The notes under the pieces were generated by a model. It worked only from the letters and a program-made list of their open reading frames with translations, searched no databases and was not told where the DNA came from. Of a DNA stretch of 5,330 nt, positions 1 through 5,330 are shown one piece after another (position 1 is the stretch's first letter; every line of letters starts with the position of its first letter). A program made the translations under genes and the position numbers. The stretch is from Helicobacteraceae bacterium (lineage in GTDB: Bacteria > Campylobacterota > Campylobacteria > Campylobacterales > SZUA-545), in contig JAISRI010000226.1 of the NCBI GenBank assembly GCA_031273735.1, positions 1 to 5,330 of the forward strand, written 5' to 3'.

Positions 1-283
1 GCCGCTCGTAGTAGTAGTTAGAACGAAAGCGTCCGATTTTGGGCAAATCGATTGCAAAGTCGAGCTCTTTTTCCTCTTCAAACTTTTTCTTTTGCGAATC
101 GGTTAACATCGCGTAACACAAAGTTTGAATCGTATTGCGATCGAGTTTGGGCAGATCGAGCGGCGTCATTATGGAGTGAATCCGCACTTGCGGCTCCGCG
201 CCCGCGACTAGGTGCAAGTCGCTCGCGTCAAGCGCGACGACGGTTTTTAAGAGCTGATCAAGGCTCAATTCGTTTAAATCCAT
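1..283 (-). CDS. pilT: PilT, type IV pilus retraction ATPase (N-terminal fragment, cut by window edge)
   Basis: The first 94 residues are visible, starting MDLNELSLDQ. They match the N-terminal PAS-like domain of PilT: ASDLHL at residues 20-25, a G-x-x-P-x-x-R stretch at 28-34 (GAEPQVR), PLDLPKL at 41-47, and ELDFAIDLPKIGRFRSNYYY at 73-92, the usual E-L-D-F ... R-F-R-x-N pattern. In the known family PilT is a cytoplasmic hexameric ATPase at the pilus base that depolymerises pilin and powers twitching. The Walker A, Asp box and Walker B of the RecA-like domain lie beyond the window, so intactness cannot be judged. The ATG start is supported by AAAGGAG at 297-291, seven bases upstream. It lies 21 bases after gatC and is probably co-transcribed with it. 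Paralogous secretion ATPases (PilB, GspE) are less likely, because they carry a long extra N-terminal domain. Confidence 0.88.
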   Translation of the reverse strand, partial: MDLNELSLDQLLKTVVALDASDLHLVAGAEPQVRIHSIMTPLDLPKLDRNTIQTLCYAMLTDSQKKKFEEEKELDFAIDLPKIGRFRSNYYYER

Positions 284-304
284 ACTTACTCTCCTTTGTT
301 AAGT

Positions 305-595
305 TTAGCCGACGACTCGCGGCGCTACAAAACCGCGCCCATCGGCTTTCGGCGCATGCTTGATTAGATCGCTAAAGACGCTAGGATTCTCGTTCGGCTC
401 GTCGGCGCGAAGCCGCGAAGCTACGTCAAAAAGCGACGAAAGCGCATCTATATGGCTTGTGTCCAACTCGTTTAGTTTATCGACAAAGCCTAAAATCTCG
501 CTTAAACTTTGTTTTGTCGCATCGCGTTTATCTGGCGCTATCGTCAGTTGCGCAAGCGTCTCTAATCGCTTCAAAAGCGCGTCGTCAATGATCAT
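305..595 (-). CDS. gatC: Asp-tRNA(Asn)/Glu-tRNA(Gln) amidotransferase subunit C (GatC)
   Basis: This is a 96-residue protein, the normal GatC size. The N-terminal helix pattern MIIDDALLKRLETLAQLTI contains the family's L-x-x-L-A-x-L core. It is followed by LSEILGFVDKLNELDT, matching the usual I-L-x-(F/Y)-V-x-x-L-x-x-x-D-T block, and then a polar stretch with LRADEP (63-68), matching the common L-R-x-D motif. It ends GFVAPRVV, like the conserved F-x-V-P-x-V-I tail that wraps GatA. In the known GatCAB complex GatC is a small stabilising subunit. The complex amidates Glu-tRNA(Gln), and in many bacteria Asp-tRNA(Asn), in organisms lacking the cognate synthetases. gatA and gatB are not in the window, so the complex is encoded at scattered loci, as in many Campylobacterota. 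The start is supported by AAGGA at 605-601, five bases upstream. The first 11 bases overlap the end of the MFS gene, which suggests translational coupling. Confidence 0.9.
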   Translation of the reverse strand: MIIDDALLKRLETLAQLTIAPDKRDATKQSLSEILGFVDKLNELDTSHIDALSSLFDVASRLRADEPNENPSVFSDLIKHAPKADGRGFVAPRVVG

Positions 596-1862
596 CGTTT
601 TCCTTTCGCAAGCGTTCCAACAAAGTTTCGCTTGAAATTATTGTCGGATCATAGCGCACAAAAAGTTTTTCTATGCGATAACACTCGATAACGCCCCTAT
701 ATTTTTCTATCGCTTCCTGCCCTAACGATAGCGGAATCTCTATTGCGATCGTTTTTGATCGGCGCGGATTGTCTATGCCTAAGGCAAGCCCAAACCAGAC
801 GATACAGAGCGCGAAAAGGACGATCGCCAGCGTTTGCAGTCCTAGATCTCCGTAGATTGCCCCCGCGCACGCGCCGCCGAAAAAGACTCCGCAGAATTGA
901 CAGGCGTTAAAGATTCCTAGCGCCGCGCCCCTCTCGTCGGCGCGGGCAAATTTCGCCGCGCTCGATTGCATTAGCGGCTCTAAGCTGTTAAGCCCGACAA
1001 AAAGCGCCATAACCCAAAAGACGAAGCCGTTAGGAAATGCCGCGATCAAGACAAACGTCGCGGTTAGAATCGTTACGCCGATTAGCATAACCGTTTTAAC
1101 CGCGCCGAGTTTTTCTCCGATCGCCGTTCCGATTCCCATAGCTAAAATCCCGCAAATAAGCGCGGGCAGATAGACGCGCCAAAGGGTATCGAGCGTAAAA
1201 CCTTCGTTTTGCGTTAAAACCATCGGAATCATAAAAAACGAGGCGGTCATTACAAAGCTGTGCAAAAACATAGCGACGTTAAGACGGCGAAGATTGCGGT
1301 TAGCGAATACGCGGCGGATTTTGCCGCTTTTGATCGGCTCGATCGGCTTGATTTTGGGCGGGTTGGGCGCGAGTATAAGAAGCAAAAGCGCTGGAAAGAC
1401 CAGCGCGCAAGTAACCCAAAATAACGTATCCACGCCGTATTTGCCGCCCGCGAGCGGCCCCACAAGCAGAGCGACGATAAAACTACAGGCGATTGACATA
1501 CCCATCATAGCCATAGCTTTGGAGCGGTTTTCTTCGCCCGTCAGATCGCTGATCATCGCGGTGATCGTCGCGCTTACCGCGCCCGTCCCTTGAATAAACC
1601 GCCCGATAATCAAAACCAACGCGCTATCGGCTAGAGCGCATACCGCGGAACCGATCGCGAATACGCTCATTCCGATCGCGATCATCTTTTTTCGCCCGAT
1701 TCGATCGCTTAACGCGCCGAACGGATATTGAAAGATCATCTGCATAAGCGCGTAGCCGCCTACGGCAAGCCCCGCCAAAAAATCCGTTCCGCCTTCCAAG
1801 CTCTTTGCTTCGATCGCCAAAATAGGCATTACAAGAAACAAGCCGAAAAATCTTAAAGCCAA
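585..1862 (-). CDS. MFS transporter, YajR-like, with C-terminal ferredoxin-like soluble domain
   Basis: From the TTG at 1862 the product is 425 residues of mostly hydrophobic sequence that fits 12 membrane helices. The N-terminal LRFFGLFLVMPILAI is the typical start of drug-efflux/YajR-like MFS proteins. MFS motif A is clear at 49-59 (GALSDRIGRKK), and IIGRFIQGTGA (about 85-95) fits motif B on helix 4 with its buried Arg. A basic cytoplasmic loop near residues 169-190 separates the two six-helix halves. About 60 residues follow the last helix; RGVIECYRIEKLFVRYDP plus a terminal helix resembles the small YAM/HMA-like beta-alpha-beta domain of YajR. The substrate cannot be told; proton-coupled export of small molecules is the family norm. 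The start is uncertain. No ribosome binding site precedes the TTG, while the frame stays open back to 1901 and AAGGA (1903-1899) stands six bases before an ATA at 1892-1890, which would add ten residues and complete helix 1. It is the first visible gene of the MFS-gatC-pilT set. Confidence 0.85.
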   Translation of the reverse strand: MALRFFGLFLVMPILAIEAKSLEGGTDFLAGLAVGGYALMQMIFQYPFGALSDRIGRKKMIAIGMSVFAIGSAVCALADSALVLIIGRFIQGTGAVSATITAMISDLTGEENRSKAMAMMGMSIACSFIVALLVGPLAGGKYGVDTLFWVTCALVFPALLLLILAPNPPKIKPIEPIKSGKIRRVFANRNLRRLNVAMFLHSFVMTASFFMIPMVLTQNEGFTLDTLWRVYLPALICGILAMGIGTAIGEKLGAVKTVMLIGVTILTATFVLIAAFPNGFVFWVMALFVGLNSLEPLMQSSAAKFARADERGAALGIFNACQFCGVFFGGACAGAIYGDLGLQTLAIVLFALCIVWFGLALGIDNPRRSKTIAIEIPLSLGQEAIEKYRGVIECYRIEKLFVRYDPTIISSETLLERLRKENDDH

Positions 1863-1889
1863 AATTGCGCATAGATAAAGAATCGGTTT

Positions 1890-1903
1890 TATAGCGTATC
1901 CTT
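1890..1903 (-). promoter_or_regulatory. Ribosome binding site pointing to a non-standard ATA start of the MFS gene
   Basis: On the minus strand AAGGA (1903-1899) is followed by the six-base spacer TACGCT and then ATA (1892-1890) in frame with the MFS protein. Translation from here would read M-K-P-I-L-Y-L-C-A-I and then join LALRFFGLF, giving a full first membrane helix behind a short basic start. Neither the TTG at 1862 nor the out-of-frame ATG at 1872 has a comparable Shine-Dalgarno sequence. An in-frame TAA overlaps the site at 1904-1902, so the start cannot lie further upstream. Whether ATA is actually used is inference. Confidence 0.5.
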
Positions 1904-1940
1904 AAAATATCGAAGGCAAAATCATATACGATCCGCGATT
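1893..1940. promoter_or_regulatory. Divergent intergenic region with probable promoters for rdgB and the MFS set
   Basis: The two divergent genes leave only about 48 bases (78 if the TTG start is used). On the minus strand TATGAT (1926-1921) is a good -10 candidate for the MFS operon, with the AAGGA site downstream. The overlapping plus-strand sequence TATACG (1925-1930) could serve as a -10 for rdgB. It lies so close to the ATG at 1941 that the transcript would be almost leaderless, in keeping with the lack of a properly spaced ribosome binding site there. No convincing -35 element is seen on either strand. The hexamer assignments are by eye only. Confidence 0.35.
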
Positions 1941-2522
1941 ATGCGACTAATTTTAGCTTCAAGTAACAAAGGTAAAGCAAAAGAGATTGCGGCGCTTCTC
2001 AAGCCGATCGAGGTAATAACGTATTGCGAACTGATACCTCCGATCGCGATCGACGAAAACGGCGAGAGTTTCAAGACAAACGCGCTGATCAAAGCGCGGG
2101 CGGTTTTCGAGGCGCTAGGCGACCCTGTCGCGCGGGTAATTAGCGACGATAGCGGAATCGTCGCGCCAATTTTAGGCGAAGGCGTTCCGGGCGTTTTCAG
2201 CGCGAGATACGCGGGACAAAACGCAAGCGATCGCGAAAACCGCGATAAGTTAATTAACGAGGTTAGAAAAAGAGGCGTCGATCGGACAAAAGCCTACTAC
2301 AAAGCGGCGATCGCGCTTAAAACCGCCGAAGGCGAATGGACGGCAAGCGGCAGGTTGGACGGCGAAATAATCGTTACGCCAAGAGGCTCTAACGGCTTTG
2401 GCTACGATCCGATCTTTATTCCCGCAGGCTTTAGCCAAACGTTAGGCGAACTGCCAGACGAAGTTAAAGCCGCGATCAGCCATCGCGCAAAGGCGCTAGA
2501 AAAAATTAAATGCGTTCTTTAA
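1941..2522 (+). CDS. rdgB: RdgB/HAM1-type dITP/XTP pyrophosphatase
   Basis: This 193-residue protein has the normal length and every hallmark of the Ham1/RdgB family. SSNKGKAKEI (7-16) is the triphosphate-binding start, and ENGESFKTNA (39-48) follows with its conserved Glu and Asn. SDDSG (68-72) carries the catalytic/metal-binding Asp pair. PGVFSARYAG comes at 83-92, then GSNGFGYDPIF (149-159) for base recognition, and SHRAKA at 180-185. Family members hydrolyse non-canonical purine triphosphates (dITP, ITP, XTP) to the monophosphate plus pyrophosphate in the cytoplasm, keeping deaminated purines out of DNA and RNA. The ATG at 1941 is fixed by the family's M-x-x-x-L-A-(S/T) beginning. No Shine-Dalgarno sequence is correctly spaced: GAAGG at 1912-1916 is 24 bases away, so initiation may be leaderless or weak. 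metY follows 55 bases downstream; no functional link is evident. Confidence 0.95.
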   Translation: MRLILASSNKGKAKEIAALLKPIEVITYCELIPPIAIDENGESFKTNALIKARAVFEALGDPVARVISDDSGIVAPILGEGVPGVFSARYAGQNASDRENRDKLINEVRKRGVDRTKAYYKAAIALKTAEGEWTASGRLDGEIIVTPRGSNGFGYDPIFIPAGFSQTLGELPDEVKAAISHRAKALEKIKCVL

Positions 2523-2577
2523 GCTCCATTTTGATAACATTTTATTGTTAAGTAATTCTATCTGTAAAGGGGACAAT
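2523..2577 (+). promoter_or_regulatory. metY upstream region: inverted repeat and strong ribosome binding site
   Basis: This AT-rich gap contains AAAGGGGA (2566-2573), a strong Shine-Dalgarno sequence four bases before the ATG at 2578. It selects that ATG over the in-frame TTG at 2545, which lies in non-coding-looking sequence. TTGATA (2531-2536) followed at 16 bases by TAATTC (2553-2558) is a weak sigma-70-like pair. A perfect 5-bp inverted repeat, TAACA/TGTTA with a six-base loop (2535-2550), sits between them and could be an operator, though repeats this short occur by chance. I see no terminator after rdgB, so metY may also receive read-through. Confidence 0.4.
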
Positions 2578-3852
2578 ATGAGCGAAACGTGGAAACCCGA
2601 AACGTCCGCCATTCACGCGGCATACGACAAGAAGGCGGGCGAGGGGACTATGGCGGTGCCGATCTATCAAACGACGGCTTACGAGTTCGGTAGCGCGGAA
2701 ACGGCGGCAAACCGCTTTGCTTTGCGCGAACTAGGCAACATCTACACGCGCCTGAACAACCCTACCGTAGGCGTTTTGGAAGGGCGCTTTGCCGAAGTCG
2801 AGGGCGGCGCGGCGGCTTTGGCTACGGCAAGCGGCGCGGCGGCGGTTTTTTATTCGATCGTAAATCTCGCCGCGTCGGGCGAAAATATCCTGCTCGCCAA
2901 TAAGATTTACGGCGGCACGCTAAGTTTGACGCAATACACGCTGAAGCGCTTTGGTATCGAAACGCGAATTTACGATCCGCAAAAGCCCGAAACGATCGAA
3001 CCTTTAATCGACGATAAAACGCGGGCGATCGTCTTTGAATCGATCAGTAATCCCTCGATTGATATAGCCGATTTTGAAGCGATTGTTTCCATCGCCAAAA
3101 AACATCAGATCGCGACAATCGTCGATAACACAGTCGCTACTCCGTATCTGTTTCGCCCGTTTGATTGGGGAGTAGACGTCAGCGTTCATAGCCTTAGCAA
3201 ATATACTAGCGGACAAGGGCTAGGAATCGGCGGTATTATCGTCGAGAGAAAAGGGCTAAACGAACTGTTGATCAACAATCCGCGTTACAAACATTTTAAC
3301 GAACCCGATTACAGCTATCACGGGCTTGTTTATTCGCAACTGCCATTTCCGATCTATACGCTTCGCGCTCGTTTGTCGTTGGCGCGGGACATCGGCGCGA
3401 TCGCGCAGCCATTTACGGCGTGGCTCTTTTTGCAAGGTTTGGAAACGCTAAATCTGCGGATCAAACGCCACAGCGAAAGCGCTCTTACGATCGCGAAATG
3501 GCTAACGACGAACAAGAAAGTTAATTCGGTTAGTTATCCGCTTTTAGAGGGCGATAAAAACTACGCTTATGCGAAAAAATACCTAAAAGGTTACGCGAGC
3601 GGATTGCTTAGTTTCGACGTGGGCGATTTGGAGTTTGCGAAGCGTATTCTTAACGGAACAAAGATATTTAGCCGCGTCGTTAATATCGGCGATAGCAAGT
3701 CGATCATTACGCACAGCGCAAGCACGACGCATCAGCAACTAACCGAAAAGGAGCAAGCAGACTGCGGCATTACGCCGGGACTTGTTCGCCTATCGATCGG
3801 CTTGGAAGCGCCCGAAGATCTGATCGCCGATTTAGAGCAAGCGATAGGTTAG
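2578..3852 (+). CDS. metY: O-acetylhomoserine sulfhydrylase (aminocarboxypropyltransferase), PLP-dependent
   Basis: The 424-residue product belongs to the Cys/Met-metabolism fold-type I PLP enzymes and has the longer length typical of MetY rather than MetB/MetC (about 380-400). Visible marks are PIYQTTAYEF (28-37), the YTR (56-58) that binds PLP phosphate across the dimer with NNPT next, SGAAA (85-89), YGGT for cofactor stacking (111-114), ESISNPS (154-160), DNTVATPYL (183-191), and the PLP lysine K208 in HSLSKYTSGQG. RYKHFNEPDYSYHGLVY (236-252) is an insertion seen in OAH sulfhydrylases. GLVRLSIGLE (401-410) carries the carboxylate-binding Arg. The expected reaction is O-acetylhomoserine plus sulfide giving homocysteine and acetate in the cytoplasm. 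The start is set by AAAGGGGA, four bases upstream. A terminator follows, so it is the last gene of its transcript. The exact acceptor (sulfide, methanethiol) cannot be told from sequence. Confidence 0.92.
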   Translation: MSETWKPETSAIHAAYDKKAGEGTMAVPIYQTTAYEFGSAETAANRFALRELGNIYTRLNNPTVGVLEGRFAEVEGGAAALATASGAAAVFYSIVNLAASGENILLANKIYGGTLSLTQYTLKRFGIETRIYDPQKPETIEPLIDDKTRAIVFESISNPSIDIADFEAIVSIAKKHQIATIVDNTVATPYLFRPFDWGVDVSVHSLSKYTSGQGLGIGGIIVERKGLNELLINNPRYKHFNEPDYSYHGLVYSQLPFPIYTLRARLSLARDIGAIAQPFTAWLFLQGLETLNLRIKRHSESALTIAKWLTTNKKVNSVSYPLLEGDKNYAYAKKYLKGYASGLLSFDVGDLEFAKRILNGTKIFSRVVNIGDSKSIITHSASTTHQQLTEKEQADCGITPGLVRLSIGLEAPEDLIADLEQAIG

Positions 3853-3874
3853 ATCGCTTAACTTTAGAGTTACT

Positions 3875-3920
3875 CCCGCAAAACGCGAAGGCTTCTTTGC
3901 GTTTTGAGCGGGTTTAGCTT
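3875..3920 (+). terminator. Rho-independent terminator after metY
   Basis: CCCGC (3875-3879) pairs with GCGGG (3908-3912), and AAAACGC (3880-3886) with GCGTTTT (3899-3905), leaving a two-base GA bulge at 3906-3907. The stem can extend through G-U, A-T, A-T and G-C pairs to a GCTT loop at 3891-3894. The arm is followed by TTTAGCTTTTATT, a U-rich tract on the plus-strand RNA. In the other direction the stem is followed by AGTAACTC with no U-run, so it should stop metY transcription but probably not that of the convergent FkbM gene. Confidence 0.85.
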
Positions 3921-5086
3921 TTATTGCGCTTCCGCAATCAACATTGTTTCTAAAAATACGCGCGCGGGATCGTGTTCGGCGATTACAAACTTATATCCTA
4001 TATCCCAGCTTTCTATTAACGTTTTTATGCGAAACAGATCGTCGATTGTATGGTATATGCTTATCAAGAGCGCGGGGCGATTCTCTCTAATAGTTTTTTC
4101 GGCGCCGTGCAGCAAATCCTGTTCAAACCCTTCTATGTCGGCTTTTATAAGTCCTATATCAAGATCGTTTTCTTCCGCGTATTTATCAATGCTTGTTATT
4201 TCTATATCTTCGTTTTTTCCGCCGCCGGTTTCTAATTTAATACTCGAGCAAGAACCGTTGCAATTTATAACCTCGTTTGAATCGGTTCTTCCTAGCCCTT
4301 TTTTCACGGGAATTATGTTTTTGCTTTCGTTCATTTTAATCGTTTTTTCCATTAAGCCGTAGTTCTCTGAGTTTGGTTCGAAAACATAAACATTACCGCT
4401 AGTAAATTCGGACAACACAATCGCGGAATCGCCGATAAATCCTCCCGCGTCGATAAAATCTTTGCGCTTTATTTTATCAAGGTTTCTTACATACGTCATA
4501 TTGCACTTTTCGTAGAAAACGCAAGATTCAAAATGATTTATAGGCAGCAAATAGCGTTTATAGGCAAAACATTCGGGCGATAATTTTATTATATTGCGAT
4601 AGTATTCTTTATGGTATGCTTTTATTCTTTCCAGCTCGTCGGAAAATAATTCTATACGATTTCTGCCTTCGATAAACGATTGCAATCTTTTGATGATCCG
4701 CGTTAGGCAAAATACGCTTCTGTCGTCAAGATTACGAATTAAATTAGGATAATCTTCCGTTAGATTGAGATTTGAAAACGCCTCTTTATAATTATATTTA
4801 TTCATCCAATTGAGTTCAAAATCTATAATAGGAACGGAGATACCTTTTCCATAACGCGATATATCGATATAACCGCGAACCTCCGATCGTAGATTATCGA
4901 TCTGTGAAGGAAGCGGCTTTATAGCCGTATCGATATGACCGTAAACCTCCGATCGTAGATTATCGATATCTCCGCGAATTTTATAACGTAGCTCGCCAAT
5001 TTTATCGCGCAGAAATCGCGCTCTTATTTTCCGTCTTGCTTGTTTGCTTGGTATAAACATACATATAAATCGCACAAATAGGTTTC

Positions 5087-5090
<4 letters not shown>
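3921..5090 (-). CDS. FkbM-family SAM-dependent methyltransferase
   Basis: The 389-residue protein has a C-terminal FkbM (Methyltransf_21) domain at about 205-350. DAGGFIGDSA (214-223) is the SAM-binding motif I, and VYVFEPNSENY (234-244) holds the acidic residue after beta-2. LIKADIEGFEQDLLHGA (314-330) with RPALLISIYH (338-347) is the family signature. The N-terminal half is family-specific. MFIPSKQARRKIRARF (11-26) resembles the short basic start of many surface-glycan glycosyl/methyltransferases, and a repeat-bearing helical linker (31-76) follows. FkbM enzymes O-methylate sugars or other small molecules; glycan (LPS, capsule or flagellin) methylation is the likely role here but the substrate is unknown. 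The ATG at 5090 has only a weak GAAG upstream. The gene is visibly AT-richer than its neighbours and uses more ATA and AAT codons, which suggests transfer. Its 5' side is unresolved because of the poly-G end. Confidence 0.85.
4862..4967 (-). repeat. Two-copy direct repeat, 66-bp period, inside the FkbM gene
   Basis: The 40-base blocks at 4862-4901 and 4928-4967 differ at three positions, and 24 consecutive bases are identical. The period is 66 bases, exactly 22 codons, so the frame is kept. The protein copies are IDNLRSEVYGHID (42-54) and IDNLRSEVRGYID (64-76). A weaker third copy, IGELRYKIRGDID, precedes at 31-43. The hydrophobic spacing suggests a helical, possibly coiled-coil linker between the basic N-terminus and the catalytic part. 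Copy number could vary between strains by recombination or slippage. Confidence 0.85.

Positions 5091-5330
<240 letters not shown>

Noticed and set aside
52..363. 103-codon plus-strand frame across pilT and gatC
   Set aside because: It is antisense to two well-supported genes and spans their junction. Its Arg/Ser/Ala-rich composition is typical of a shadow frame.
1294..1593. 99-codon plus-strand frame opposite the MFS gene
   Set aside because: Its hydrophobic runs come from reading the complement of membrane-helix codons. No start signal or family match is seen.
1624..1872. Minus-strand frame starting with an ATG at 1872, near the MFS start
   Set aside because: It is the +1 shadow of the MFS gene. 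It gives an Arg-rich, unlikely protein and has no ribosome binding site at usable distance. Its ATG is only relevant as a possible indel explanation for the odd MFS start.
2545..2577. Eleven-residue N-terminal extension of MetY from the TTG at 2545
   Set aside because: The strong ribosome binding site at 2566-2573 lies inside it and points to the ATG at 2578, and family members start at the M-x-x-x-W-K-x-E-T equivalent.
3859..3872. Small hairpin TAACT-TTAG-AGTTA just after metY
   Set aside because: The stem is only five AT-rich pairs without a U-run. The adjacent GC-rich hairpin at 3875-3920 is the credible terminator.
3875..3920. The same hairpin as a bidirectional terminator for the FkbM gene
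   Set aside because: On the minus strand the stem is followed by AGTAACTC, not a U-tract, so termination in that direction is not supported.
3904..4362. 152-codon plus-strand open frame opposite the FkbM gene
   Set aside because: It lies fully antisense to a gene with clear FkbM motifs, is Ser/Ile/Phe-rich as expected of a complement frame, overlaps the metY terminator, and has no ribosome binding site or recognisable family.

Overview
The window holds the 3' side of a three-gene leftward set (MFS transporter, gatC, pilT), a rightward pair (rdgB/HAM1-type NTP pyrophosphatase, then metY), and a leftward FkbM-type methyltransferase. It ends in a 57-base run of G. All genes except those cut by the window edges are intact. 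Gene content and family-level similarity point to a Gram-negative bacterium, most likely Campylobacterota: PilT and GatC encoded side by side, a MetY-type sulfhydrylase, surface-glycan style FkbM genes, and moderate G+C with heavy use of GATCG words. That placement is inference from memory of such genomes, not from a marker gene.

Region by region. Positions 1-283 (minus) are the N-terminal 94 residues of PilT, the type IV pilus retraction ATPase, cut by the window edge. Positions 305-595 (minus) are gatC. Positions 585-1862 (minus) are a YajR-like MFS transporter that overlaps gatC by 11 bases. The three read as one operon, MFS to gatC to pilT, with good Shine-Dalgarno sequences before gatC and pilT. 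The MFS gene lacks an ATG where its ribosome binding site and first membrane helix say it should start; an ATA sits there instead. A short gap (about 50-80 bases, depending on the MFS start) separates this set from rdgB (1941-2522, plus), so it should hold two divergent promoters. metY (2578-3852, plus) follows after 55 bases with a strong ribosome binding site and is closed by a convincing intrinsic terminator at 3875-3920. The convergent FkbM gene (3921-5090, minus) is AT-richer than its neighbours and carries an internal 66-bp-period repeat in its N-terminal linker.

The genes do not form one pathway. They cover housekeeping (tRNA amidation, nucleotide-pool cleaning, methionine/cysteine synthesis), motility (PilT), export (MFS) and probably surface glycan modification (FkbM). 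I see no RNA gene, CRISPR array, insertion sequence or defence system. The two points most worth checking are the missing conventional start of the MFS gene and the terminal poly-G tract, which could be a sequencing artefact or an inflated phase-variable tract next to a glycan gene.
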